Assembly (NCBI RefSeq): GCF_000495835.1
Contig: NZ_AWGC01000001.1
Span: forward strand, 1 to 64,000
Length of the DNA: 64,000 bases
Direction of reading: 5' to 3'
From: Asticcacaulis sp. AC402
Lineage (GTDB): Bacteria > Pseudomonadota > Alphaproteobacteria > Caulobacterales > Caulobacteraceae
Shown here: positions 35,480 through 43,686 of the stretch, one piece after another
Position numbering within the stretch: the first letter of the stretch is position 1
How the letters are laid out: each line of letters opens with the position of its first letter
Notes under the pieces: model-generated
Told to the model about the DNA's origin: nothing
The model's input: only the letters and a program-made list of their open reading frames with translations
Database searches by the model: none
Position numbers and translations under genes: made by a program

Positions 35480-36694
35480 ATGAAACCTGCCATGAGTTCC
35501 AACCGCCTGGATATCCGCCCTGCGCCAGGCCTGATGGACACCCTGGACGAGCAGCCGCTCGACCCGATGCTGATGGTCTTGCATCTGCTGCGCAGCGATC
35601 CACGCCCAAACAAGATCGATCTTGGCATCGGCGTCTATCGCGACAACACGGGCTGCACCCCGATCCTGCAGGCGGTGAAGTCGGCTGAGCGCCATCTGGT
35701 CGAAACCCAGACCAGCAAGGACTATCTGTCACCGGAAGGCGATGCCGGCTTCGTCGCCGCGCTTGCGCCCATCGTCCTGGGAGACGGCATCGGCGGCGAA
35801 ACAATCTGGGGCATGCAGACGCCCGGAGGCACTGGCGCCCTGCGCCTGGCGGCCGCTCTGCTCCATCGTACAAACCCGGAATGCCGCGTCTGGATCGGCA
35901 CACCAGGTTACGTAAACCACGCCATGCTGATGCAGGCCGCCGGCCTCGAAGTCGTCGACCATCCCTTCTTCGACAAGCCCAGCCAGACGCTTCTGTTCGA
36001 TGCCATGATGTCGGCGCTGCACGAGGTCCGCCGCGGCGACGCCATCGTTTTGCAGTCGGGTTGCCATAACCCCACCGGTGTCGAATTCAGTCACGACCAA
36101 TGGCGTGACCTTGCTGCCTTCCTCAATGACCGCGGCGTCGTGCCGGTGATCGACATGGCTTATCAGGGCCTGGGTGCCGGGCTCGACGAAGACGCCTGGG
36201 GCCTGCGCCATGTCCTCGACCATGTGCCCGAAGCCCTGGTTTGCGTCTCCGGCTCGAAGAATTTCGGCCTCTACCGCGACCGCGTCGGTGCGCTGTGGGT
36301 CCAGGGCACCAACGCCGGCAGCGTTCGCCGAGCCCGTACCAATCTGAACCTGATGGCCCGCACCCTGTGGTCGATGCCGCCCGACCATGGCGCCGCCGTG
36401 GTCCGCACGATCCTGGACACGCCCGCGCTCGCCGCCCAGTGGCGCGCCGAGCTGGAGACCATGCGTTTACGTATTGCCGGCCTGCGCCATGATTTGGCCA
36501 CGGCCGTCCCTGAATTTGAGACCGTAAAGACACAGTCCGGCATGTTCAGCCTGCTGCCGCTCGACCGGGACCAGGTCACCTGGTTGCGAATCGAGCACGG
36601 CATCTACATGGTGGAGTCTGGCCGTATCAATATCGCCGGATTGAACGAGGGCAACCTCCCGGTGTTTGCGAACGCCTTGCGGTCCGTTTTGTAA
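35480..36694 (+). CDS. tyrB: Aromatic/aspartate aminotransferase (class I)
   Basis: The 404-residue protein is a class I PLP aminotransferase of the AspC/TyrB subgroup: KIDLGIGVYRDNTG, QTPGGTGALR, HNPTGVEF, and the PLP lysine in SGSKNFGLYRDRVG near residue 260. It moves the amino group of tyrosine, phenylalanine or aspartate to 2-oxoglutarate. The adjoining hpd gene points to tyrosine as the physiological substrate, giving 4-hydroxyphenylpyruvate. ATG at 35480 or 35492; neither has a strong ribosome site. hpd follows after 19 bases in one operon. Confidence 0.88.
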   Translation: MKPAMSSNRLDIRPAPGLMDTLDEQPLDPMLMVLHLLRSDPRPNKIDLGIGVYRDNTGCTPILQAVKSAERHLVETQTSKDYLSPEGDAGFVAALAPIVLGDGIGGETIWGMQTPGGTGALRLAAALLHRTNPECRVWIGTPGYVNHAMLMQAAGLEVVDHPFFDKPSQTLLFDAMMSALHEVRRGDAIVLQSGCHNPTGVEFSHDQWRDLAAFLNDRGVVPVIDMAYQGLGAGLDEDAWGLRHVLDHVPEALVCVSGSKNFGLYRDRVGALWVQGTNAGSVRRARTNLNLMARTLWSMPPDHGAAVVRTILDTPALAAQWRAELETMRLRIAGLRHDLATAVPEFETVKTQSGMFSLLPLDRDQVTWLRIEHGIYMVESGRINIAGLNEGNLPVFANALRSVL

Positions 36695-36713
36695 GAACCC
36701 TATGGAGACGGTG

Positions 36714-37754
36714 ATGAACACACCTGTTAATCCCCTGGGTCTGGACGGATTCGCCTATGTCGAATTCACCGGCCCCGACACCACGACCATGACGCAGCAG
36801 CTGGAACTGCTGGGCTTTACCGCCGCCATGCGTCACCCGTCGCTGGATATCGTCCTGTACCGCCAGGGCCGTATACGGTTTGTGGTCAATCACCTGGCCA
36901 CACCGCACGCCCGAGCCTTCGCGGCCGAACACGGTCCATCGGCGAGTGGCATGGCCTTCCACGTCAAGGATGCCGCGAAAGCTTACGACCTGGCGCTGGA
37001 CAACGGCGCACGCACGGCCACGGTCGCCGGCCTGCGTCCGGATTTTGTGCTGGAAGGTATCGGCGGCTCGCTGCTGTACCTTGTTGACGGCGATCCCTTC
37101 GCCGGCTGGGCGCCAATCCCGGGCGCCGATGAGGCGGAAGCCCGCAACAGCGTCGGGTTCGACGTGCTCGACCACCTGACGCACAATGTGAAGCGCGGCG
37201 AGATGCGCACCTGGTCGGAATTCTACCGTCAAATCTTCGGCTTCGAGGAGCAGAAGTATTTCGACATCAAGGGCCAGGCGACCGGACTGTTCAGCCAGGC
37301 GATGATCGCCCCCGACGGCGCCATCCGCATTCCGCTGAACGAAAGCCAGGACGACAGCTCTCAGATCGAGGAATTCCTTCGCCAGTATAACGGCGAAGGC
37401 ATCCAGCACATCGCCCTGACCACGCCCGATATCTATGCCACGGTGGAAAAACTGCGCGCCCGCGGGGTGAAGCTCCAGGACACGATCGACACCTATTACG
37501 ACCTGGTCGACAAGCGCGTTCCGGGCCATGGCGAGGACCTGGACCGCTTACGCAAAAACCGTATCCTGATCGATGGCGACACGGGCGACGAGGGTATCCT
37601 GCTGCAGATCTTCACCGAAAACACCTTCGGGCCGATCTTCTTCGAGATCATCCAGCGCAAGGGCAATGAAGGCTTCGGCAATGGCAACTTCCAGGCCCTG
37701 TTCGAGTCGATCGAGCTGGATCAGATCCGCCGCGGCGTCATAAAAGTCGCCTGA
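36714..37754 (+). CDS. hpd: 4-hydroxyphenylpyruvate dioxygenase
   Basis: The 346-residue enzyme has the vicinal-oxygen-chelate double domain. The iron ligands are a histidine in DHLTHNVKRGE (about 156), one in GIQHIALTT (about 231) and the glutamate in FFEIIQRKG (about 310). It converts 4-hydroxyphenylpyruvate to homogentisate in tyrosine breakdown. ATG at 36714 follows GGAGACGG; an upstream start adds 16 residues that overlap the operon spacer. The later pathway genes (hmgA, maiA, fahA) are not in the window. Confidence 0.95.
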   Translation: MNTPVNPLGLDGFAYVEFTGPDTTTMTQQLELLGFTAAMRHPSLDIVLYRQGRIRFVVNHLATPHARAFAAEHGPSASGMAFHVKDAAKAYDLALDNGARTATVAGLRPDFVLEGIGGSLLYLVDGDPFAGWAPIPGADEAEARNSVGFDVLDHLTHNVKRGEMRTWSEFYRQIFGFEEQKYFDIKGQATGLFSQAMIAPDGAIRIPLNESQDDSSQIEEFLRQYNGEGIQHIALTTPDIYATVEKLRARGVKLQDTIDTYYDLVDKRVPGHGEDLDRLRKNRILIDGDTGDEGILLQIFTENTFGPIFFEIIQRKGNEGFGNGNFQALFESIELDQIRRGVIKVA

Positions 37755-37871
37755 ACCGTATGGTTAAGACGGTGATTCCCCACCACATATAGGAGTGAAC
37801 AAGGCGGCAACACGGCGATGTCAGTGATTCTTACACGGTTTGTTTCCGCACCGTTCAGAGGGGCGGCGGAA

Positions 37872-38052
37872 TCCCGTTAATCTTATCCTCCACCGCGTGC
37901 GGGGGAGGTGTCGAGCAAGCGAGCCCATCTTCGGGCGAAGCGCGTCGAGACGGAGGGGGCGTTCCGAGCTCCTGGCTCCCCCTCCGCTTCGACGCGCTTC
38001 GATCTGCGATCTTCGCTTGCTCAGCACCTCCCCCGTAAACGGTGGAGGATAA
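37872..38052. repeat. Long palindromic repeat family F, copy 2
   Basis: An almost complete inverted repeat of about 180 bases. The left arm contains ATCCTCCACCG, GGGGGAGGTGTCGAGCAAGC and GAAGCGCGTCGA; the right arm contains their complements, ending CGGTGGAGGAT. It separates the convergent hpd and molybdoenzyme genes. It resembles 28093-28272 in layout and in the GAGGTG.CGAGCAAG core. Confidence 0.8.
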
Positions 38053-38062
38053 GACAGTTATC

Positions 38063-38839
38063 TCAACTCCCACCGAACCAGTTGTACCCGACATCCTCCC
38101 AGTAGCCGCCGGGATAGTCGTTGGTGACGAAGATCTCGGTGATGTGCTTGGGGTTCTTGTAGCCCAGCTTGGTCGGCATGCGCAGTTTCATCGGGAAACC
38201 ATACCAGGTTGGCAAGGTCTGCCCGCGAAACGTAAAGGCCAGGATCGTCTGGGCGTGCAGGGCTGTCGGCATATCGATCGAGGTGTGATAGCCGTCGGCG
38301 CATTTGAAGCCGATGTATTTGCACGTCACATCGGCGCCCACCCGCTTGAGAAATTGCGAAAACACCACCCCGCCCCACTCGCCGATGGCGCTCCAGCCCT
38401 CGACGCAGATATGGCGGGTGACCTGGCTGACCTGTGGCAAGGCATAAAGCGCCGGCAGATCCCACGCCCGCTTGTCGGCGATCTGACCCGACAGCTGCAG
38501 CCGGAAGCTTTCGGCGTCGACCTGCGGGACCTTGGCCAGGGGATAAAAGGCATTGAATGGAAACGGATTGGCAATTTCGGATCGCGGATATTCCGGCGCC
38601 ATATCGTTCGGATCGAACAGGGCCGCCTGGACGTCGTCATTGAAACGCGAAATCCGCTCCAGGATCTTTTTGATCGACTGTTCGTCGCGGATCAGAATGC
38701 CGGTGGCCAGCGACAACCCGCCGAGCGTCAGCAGATTGCCGAGCAACCGACGCTTGCCCGGGTCTTTCAGCAGGCCGTTGGCCTCCTTCAGGATGGCATC
38801 CTTGTCGCGTTCGATTTCAGGCGGAAGTTTCCGGTCCAT
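38063..38839 (-). CDS. Molybdopterin-dependent oxidoreductase, MsrP/sulfite-oxidase-like
   Basis: The 258-residue protein carries the sulfite-oxidase-type molybdopterin domain: VTRHICVEGWSAIGEWGG with the cysteine that ligates molybdenum, GFKCADGYHTSIDM, and the C-terminal TEIFVTNDYPGGYWEDVGY. An N-terminal hydrophobic segment after KRRLLGN could be a Tat-type signal or a membrane anchor. It starts one base after the stop of a cytochrome b gene, so the pair forms a membrane-anchored oxidoreductase, similar in concept to MsrPQ. The true substrate is unknown. ATG at 38839. Confidence 0.88.
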   Translation of the reverse strand: MDRKLPPEIERDKDAILKEANGLLKDPGKRRLLGNLLTLGGLSLATGILIRDEQSIKKILERISRFNDDVQAALFDPNDMAPEYPRSEIANPFPFNAFYPLAKVPQVDAESFRLQLSGQIADKRAWDLPALYALPQVSQVTRHICVEGWSAIGEWGGVVFSQFLKRVGADVTCKYIGFKCADGYHTSIDMPTALHAQTILAFTFRGQTLPTWYGFPMKLRMPTKLGYKNPKHITEIFVTNDYPGGYWEDVGYNWFGGS

Positions 38840-38840
38840 C

Positions 38841-39443
38841 TCAGCGTCCCCACAACATGGCTTTGATCGTCTTCGGCACCAGCAGCGCCATGACGACGTG
38901 GACAACAATAAACCCGCACATCACCACCATGGCGATGAAATGGATCAGGCGCGCCCCTTCATAATCCCCCAGCAAGGTACGCAGGGTCGGGAACTGAACC
39001 GGCTTCCACAGCACCAGGCCGGAGCAGATAAGCACCACGATATCGAGCATGACGAAGAGATAGGCAGCCTTCTGGACGTAATTATAGACGCGCAGGTCGG
39101 CGTGGCTCAGCTTGCCGGTAAAGGTGTCCTTCAGGTCGCGAAGGATACCGCCCGGCGACACCGGCCAGAACTGGCGCTTCCACCGACCGGTGACGGTCGC
39201 CATAATCAGATAGAAGGCGGCCACGCCCCAAAGCAGCCACATGGCCGCGAAGTGCCACATGATACCGCCGCCCAGCCAGCGGCCTAGGGTAACTTCGCGT
39301 GGAAACTTGAACCCCATAAAGCCAGTGGCGTTATAGATCTGCCAGCCGCTGAGGATCAGGATGATGACGGCGGCCGCATTCAGCCAGTGCACCATGCGCA
39401 GCCACCACGGATGGATGGACGTCCTGTCGCTATCGTCTGTCAT
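38841..39443 (-). CDS. Cytochrome b561-like membrane subunit
   Basis: The 200-residue protein has four to five membrane helices with histidines placed for heme binding (RMVHWLNAAAVIILILSGW, MWHFAAMWLLWG, RLIHFIAMVVMCGFIVVHV). It belongs to the cytochrome b/b6-type domain found beside molybdoenzymes and hydrogenases, and should pass electrons between the quinone pool and the molybdopterin protein encoded next. ATG at 39443; the frame upstream of it covers the divergent DUF4442 gene and is not coding. Confidence 0.88.
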   Translation of the reverse strand: MTDDSDRTSIHPWWLRMVHWLNAAAVIILILSGWQIYNATGFMGFKFPREVTLGRWLGGGIMWHFAAMWLLWGVAAFYLIMATVTGRWKRQFWPVSPGGILRDLKDTFTGKLSHADLRVYNYVQKAAYLFVMLDIVVLICSGLVLWKPVQFPTLRTLLGDYEGARLIHFIAMVVMCGFIVVHVVMALLVPKTIKAMLWGR

Positions 39444-39552
39444 GCGCCCTCCGCTTTCTCTCACTCTAACATGATACGCTCCACAACGAAATCGGGTTAC
39501 ATGACTTGAATTTTGTACTGACTTGCATATAAATAGAGGCGGAGGACACACC

Positions 39553-40017
39553 ATGGCCCACGCAAAAATGTTCAAGATGATAAACTGGTATCCGCCCATG
39601 CTGGGCGCCGGTATCAAGGTCATCGCCACCAATGCCGATGTGACCTCAATCACGGTGGAAATGAAGCTGCGCTGGTGGAACAAGAACATCGTCGGCACCC
39701 AGTTCGGCGGCAGCCTGTACATGATGTGCGACCCATTCTTCATGGCCATACTGATGACCAATCTCGGCCGCGACTATGTCGTCTGGGACAAGGCCGCCTC
39801 GATTCAGTTCCTGAAACCGGGACGCAAGCACGTCCGCGCCATCTTTCACATTCCCCACGACGAGATCGACCGGGTACGCGCCCTGGCCGATGCCGGTGAG
39901 AAGGTGACACCACACTACGATGTCGATATTCTCGATACCGATGGCGTGCTGGTCGCCCGTGTGCACAAGGTGTTGTATGTCCGCCGCAAGCCTGCAAAAG
40001 GTGAACAAGCGATCTGA
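39553..40017 (+). CDS. DUF4442 hotdog-fold protein
   Basis: The 154-residue protein has the wording of DUF4442 (YiiD C-terminal-like) hotdog proteins: MINWYPPMLGAGIKV, MKLRWWNKNIVGTQFGGSLYMMCDPFFMAIL and SIQFLKPGRKHVRAIFHI. The hotdog fold suggests a thioester substrate such as acyl-CoA, but no activity is proven for the family. ATG at 39553 is preceded by GGAGGAC at good spacing. It is divergent from the cytochrome b gene and followed by a lipoprotein gene. Confidence 0.85.
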   Translation: MAHAKMFKMINWYPPMLGAGIKVIATNADVTSITVEMKLRWWNKNIVGTQFGGSLYMMCDPFFMAILMTNLGRDYVVWDKAASIQFLKPGRKHVRAIFHIPHDEIDRVRALADAGEKVTPHYDVDILDTDGVLVARVHKVLYVRRKPAKGEQAI

Positions 40018-40071
40018 GTTTCGTTTCCAGACTTCGGCGAACGTGGTAGCGTGATCACAAAGGGGACGATC

Positions 40072-40839
40072 ATGAAGCTGTCGCGCTTGGGTATGTTGGG
40101 GCTGCTGGTGGTCGTTGCAGCCTGTTCGTCCAAGCCTGTCCCACCTGTCGCGGTCCAGGCCGTCTTGCCGGTGCCGCCCTCACCGCCGGTAGAAACCGCA
40201 CGTATTCACGACAGCGAAACCGCCGCTCTGGCGGCCTATCCCAAATACGCCCGGCGCGACGGCGGCAAACTTATCCTCAGCTATGACGGCCGCGACATTG
40301 CCCGCCTGACCAGTTCACCAGCGACAGACTGCGAGGGCTGGGAGACCTGCAGCCTGTGGAGCTTTGCCGGGGTGGTCCGCCTGACGGAAGGGCCGGTGAT
40401 CGTGGTCCGGCGCGAACACGGCGAGGGCGAAAACTACGTCCTGTTCGATCGCAGGGGCCATCGTGAATGGCTGATGGGTCCACCCCTGGCGTCGCCAGAC
40501 GGACGCCACGTCGCAGCGGGGCTGATGTCGTCAATGATTTCGACCGGCCTGACCGAAATCGTCGACTGGCAATCCACACCGCACCGCTTCCAGGACAGTG
40601 AAACCTCGTGTCATCCGGTGGCCTGGCAAAGCGCATCACACTTGAAGCTGTCGTGCAATCGCGACGATGACGGGGAAACACCGCCGTTCGATGCCGAAGC
40701 TCATTTGGTTGGGGGCGTCTGGCAACTGGTGGCCAAACCGCAAGTTGCTGCGTTCAAGCCGCGCCCGTTGAGGGACAAGGCAACGCAGGCTGAGGGCGAC
40801 GCCTGGGAACAGGGCAAGGGTGTCGAGATCTTGCCTTAG
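40072..40839 (+). CDS. Hypothetical lipoprotein
   Basis: The 255-residue product has a lipoprotein signal with lipobox VVAAC after a short hydrophobic stretch, then a proline-rich spacer. The mature protein contains CEGWETCSLW and later cysteines (ETSCHP, KLSCNRDD) that may form disulphides, and has repeated beta-strand segments. Function unknown; it is probably anchored in the outer or inner membrane. ATG at 40072 is preceded by AAGGGGACG. It converges with the GST gene, overlapping by four bases. Confidence 0.7.
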   Translation: MKLSRLGMLGLLVVVAACSSKPVPPVAVQAVLPVPPSPPVETARIHDSETAALAAYPKYARRDGGKLILSYDGRDIARLTSSPATDCEGWETCSLWSFAGVVRLTEGPVIVVRREHGEGENYVLFDRRGHREWLMGPPLASPDGRHVAAGLMSSMISTGLTEIVDWQSTPHRFQDSETSCHPVAWQSASHLKLSCNRDDDGETPPFDAEAHLVGGVWQLVAKPQVAAFKPRPLRDKATQAEGDAWEQGKGVEILP

Positions 40840-41465
40840 GGCAGTAGGAACCCCCTCTGGACGGCCGGACGTTCACCCACCCTGTCGAGCCAGGCCAGGA
40901 CGTGCTGCCGCTTTTGCAGCATAGGTTCGACGTGGTCCTTGACGCGGATACGGTACTGAGCGACCCAAGGCCAGATCGCCATGTCGGCAATGGTGTAGTC
41001 GTCACCGCCGACATAGGGGACTTGCGCCAGACGGTTGTCGAGTACGCCCAGCAGCCGATCGGCCTCCCTGGCGTAGCGCTCAATACCCTTGGGTGTCTGT
41101 TCCTTGTCGGACGTCACCCACCAGCCCAGTTGGCCGAACATGGGACCTAAGCCGCCCATCTGCCACATCAGCCACTGGATGGCGGTATAGCGCGCCGGAC
41201 CAGACGACGGCAGGAACAGGCCGTACGTGTCGGCCAGATACATCATGATGGCACCGGATTCGAACAGGCTCAGCGGCCCGCCTTCGGCCTCATCGTCGAC
41301 AATCGCCGGAATCTTGTTGTTGGGCGAAATCCTGAGGAAGGCCGGATCGAACTGCTCGTCCTTGCCGATATCGACCGGATGGATGTGATAGGGCACGCCC
41401 AGCTCTTCCAGCAGGATGGTCAGCTTGCGGCCATTGGGGGTGCCCCAGGTGTACAGTTGGATCAT
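40836..41465 (-). CDS. Glutathione S-transferase, YfcG-like
   Basis: The 209-residue protein has a thioredoxin-fold N-terminus, MIQLYTWGTPNGRKLTILLEE, with the TPNGxK motif seen in YfcG-type Nu-class GSTs. SPNNKIPAIVD and the glutathione-binding FESGAIMMYLA follow, then the all-helical C-domain. YfcG-type enzymes reduce disulphides with glutathione. It is cytoplasmic. ATG at 41465. The gene is single, between a convergent lipoprotein gene and a terminator for the next minus-strand gene. Confidence 0.88.
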   Translation of the reverse strand: MIQLYTWGTPNGRKLTILLEELGVPYHIHPVDIGKDEQFDPAFLRISPNNKIPAIVDDEAEGGPLSLFESGAIMMYLADTYGLFLPSSGPARYTAIQWLMWQMGGLGPMFGQLGWWVTSDKEQTPKGIERYAREADRLLGVLDNRLAQVPYVGGDDYTIADMAIWPWVAQYRIRVKDHVEPMLQKRQHVLAWLDRVGERPAVQRGFLLP

Positions 41466-41581
41466 GGTCGGCTCCTGTCAGGTACCGCTTCAATTGGGGG
41501 TATCTTTGGCCAAGGCAATAGCACCCAGAGCCTGAAACGGGGGAGAGGGAATTTTCATCGCCTTCCGCCGCTCACGACGCA

Positions 41582-41624
41582 CAAAAAAGACCCGGAGCCT
41601 GCGGTGAGGTGCAGACTCCGGGTC
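41582..41624 (-). terminator. Terminator of the RG-rich protein gene
   Basis: On the minus strand GACCCGGAG (from 41624) pairs with CTCCGGGTC (to 41589), followed by TTTTTTGT. It lies about 70 bases after the stop of the gene at 41697-42191. Confidence 0.75.
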
Positions 41625-41696
41625 CATGGGGACCAAAACGAACGGGTTTACGGGGCAGCCATCCGTTCCGACCCTTGACCGGCCGGTAGGGGGGAA

Positions 41697-42191
41697 TTAC
41701 CAGCGGTTATAGTCGCGACGCTCGTAACGGATCTGGCCGGACAGACTGTCCAGGCGGTTCTCCAGCGTTGCCACTTCCTGGCGGTTCAAGCCGCGGCCCG
41801 AACGCTCGTAGGAACGCTTCAGAGAGACGATGTCGCGCAGACGGTATTGCAGGCGCTCACCTTCGCGGCGGCTAATGGAGCCATTGCGGCGGCCTTGCTG
41901 GATGCGGTCACGCAGGTTGTCGATACGGTTTTCAATCCGGAACTCGGCACGGTCGTCCCAGCGGCCACCGCCGCGATGATCGTCCCAGCGTCCGCCCCGG
42001 TCCCCGCCACGATCCCCGCCACGATCATAATCGCCACGGCCACCGCGGTCATAAGAGTCCCGGCGATTGTCGCTGTCCTGATAGGCGGCGACGGTGACCC
42101 CAGCCCGGGTATCGGCAAAGGCCGGGGCGGCCATAGCGGTCAGGGTCGAGGCTGCAACGGCCAGGGCGATCAGGGTATTGCGGGTCTTCAT
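41697..42191 (-). CDS. Secreted RG/DR-rich hypothetical protein
   Basis: The 164-residue product has a clear signal peptide (MKTRNTLIALAVAASTLTAMA, cleaved after AFA). A low-complexity stretch of Arg, Gly and Asp (about residues 40-80, with repeated DRGGDRGG) follows, then a charged helical region (RIENRIDNLRDRIQQGRRNG). No known domain. Similar basic, Gly-rich periplasmic proteins occur in sphingomonads and Caulobacter relatives. It is single and has its own terminator. Confidence 0.65.
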   Translation of the reverse strand: MKTRNTLIALAVAASTLTAMAAPAFADTRAGVTVAAYQDSDNRRDSYDRGGRGDYDRGGDRGGDRGGRWDDHRGGGRWDDRAEFRIENRIDNLRDRIQQGRRNGSISRREGERLQYRLRDIVSLKRSYERSGRGLNRQEVATLENRLDSLSGQIRYERRDYNRW

Positions 42192-42298
42192 GGTCTTTCT
42201 CCTTAGGTGCTTATGTCGGTCGCCGTTCCTTCAGCGATGAGGCCATAATGGCACGGTGGAACTGAGCCCAACCTGAACGGTGCGGTTCATTTTCAGTT

Positions 42299-42377
42299 CA
42301 CGTGCCTTTCACCTGTTTGTTGACCCCGAAAGGGTTTTGGCGCATGACCACGGCAGAAATCCTGAGGAGCCCCGGAC
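42299..42377 (+). promoter_or_regulatory. serC leader with hairpin; candidate serC RNA motif
   Basis: Before serC, TGTTTGTTGACC (42314-42325) is followed by an ACCCCGAAAGGGT hairpin, GGCGCATGACC and then GAGGAGCC near the start. A conserved leader called the serC motif is known in alphaproteobacteria. Position and hairpin fit it, but I could not compare it with the covariance model. Confidence 0.45.
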
Positions 42378-43562
42378 ATGCCCCTTCCCGCCAGAAAGCC
42401 CGCCCGCGCCCCTGAACGGCCGTGGTTCTCCTCTGGTCCGACGTGCAAGCGTCCCGGCTGGAGCGTGCAGGCCCTGTCGGGTGCACCGGTCGGCCGCTCC
42501 AACCGCTCCAAGGTCACGGTCGCGCGCATTAACCAGGCACTGGACCTGACCCGCTCGATCCTGCAAATTCCGTCGGGCTACCAGGTCTTCATGACGCCGG
42601 GTTCCGACACCGGCGCGTTCGAAGCCGCGATGTGGAACCTGTTGGGGGCGCGCAAAGTGCAGCTGCTGGCATTCGAGAGCTTTGGTCAGCTATGGGCCGA
42701 CGATGCCACCCAGCACCTCAAGCTCGACGCCGAGGTCCTGAGCGCTCCCTACGGCCGGCTTCCCGACCTGAGCCAGATCGATCCCCAGGCCGATCTGGTC
42801 TTTCCGTGGAACGGCACCACCTCAGGCGTGCGTTTGACCGATGGGGATTTCCTGAAGGGCCATGACGGGCTGGTCCTGTGCGATGCCACTTCGGCCGCCT
42901 TTTGCATGGAGTTACCGTGGCAGAACCTGGATGTCGCCACCTTCTCTTTTCAGAAGGCTCTGGGGGGCGAAGCCGGTATCGGCGTTCTCGTCCTGTCGCC
43001 GCGCGCCGTCGAACGACTCAATACCTTCGATTCGGGCCGGCCGATCCCCAAGGTGCTGCGCCTGAAAAAGGGCGACAAGGCTGATACCAGCATCCTGGGC
43101 GGCGACGCCATCAATACCTACTCCTTTCTGGTGGTCGAGGATTATCTCGATGCCCTGCGCTGGGCGTCTCTGGAAGGCGGCCTGGAGGGCCTGATCGAAC
43201 GCTGCAACCGCAATTTCCGCACCTTGCGCGAATGGGTCGAGGCGACTGACTGGATCGATTTCGTCGCCGAGGTCGAGGCCCAGCGTTCGACCACCTCGGT
43301 GTGCCTGAAGTTTGCCGCGCCGGATATCACCGGCCGCCCGGCCGAATTCCAGGCGAAACTGGCGGCCAAAATTGGTTCCATTCTGGAGATCGAAGGCGTC
43401 GCCTTCGACGTCACCGGTTACCGCGCCGCCCCGCCGGGCCTGCGCATCTGGTGCGGCTGCACGGTCGAGGCCGACGACATCGACGCGCTTTTGCCCTGGC
43501 TGGAATGGGCCTATGCCCAGGCGCTGGAAGCTCTGAACGCGGAAGGTTTCGCCAACGCCTGA
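42378..43562 (+). CDS. serC: Phosphoserine aminotransferase
   Basis: The 394-residue protein is the alphaproteobacterial form of SerC. It begins RPWFSSGPTCKRPGW and contains TPGSDTGAFEAAMWN and FSFQKALGGEAGIG with the PLP lysine near residue 192. It makes O-phospho-L-serine from 3-phosphohydroxypyruvate with glutamate as donor. Many alphaproteobacteria have serA directly after serC; here purA follows instead, after 124 bases. ATG at 42378 follows a GAGGAG site. A leader element upstream may control it. Confidence 0.93.
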   Translation: MPLPARKPARAPERPWFSSGPTCKRPGWSVQALSGAPVGRSNRSKVTVARINQALDLTRSILQIPSGYQVFMTPGSDTGAFEAAMWNLLGARKVQLLAFESFGQLWADDATQHLKLDAEVLSAPYGRLPDLSQIDPQADLVFPWNGTTSGVRLTDGDFLKGHDGLVLCDATSAAFCMELPWQNLDVATFSFQKALGGEAGIGVLVLSPRAVERLNTFDSGRPIPKVLRLKKGDKADTSILGGDAINTYSFLVVEDYLDALRWASLEGGLEGLIERCNRNFRTLREWVEATDWIDFVAEVEAQRSTTSVCLKFAAPDITGRPAEFQAKLAAKIGSILEIEGVAFDVTGYRAAPPGLRIWCGCTVEADDIDALLPWLEWAYAQALEALNAEGFANA

Positions 43563-43637
43563 ACCCTGTGTTGTTTTATCAGGTTAAAACGTTTTATGGG
43601 GTTACAAGCCCTGATTCCTGCTCTATAGGGTCGCACC

Positions 43638-43664
43638 GTTTGTTGACCGGGCGCATGGCGCCCG
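43638..43664 (+). promoter_or_regulatory. purA leader hairpin with GTTTGTTGACC
   Basis: GTTTGTTGACC (43638-43648), also found in the serC leader, runs into a perfect hairpin CGGGCGC-ATG-GCGCCCG (43648-43664). It ends about 22 bases before the purA start and would lie in the 5' untranslated region. A TATAG-like -10 element (GCTCTATAGGG) is about 10-20 bases upstream. Confidence 0.4.
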
Positions 43665-43686
43665 AAGAAAAGAACGGAGCTATCCC

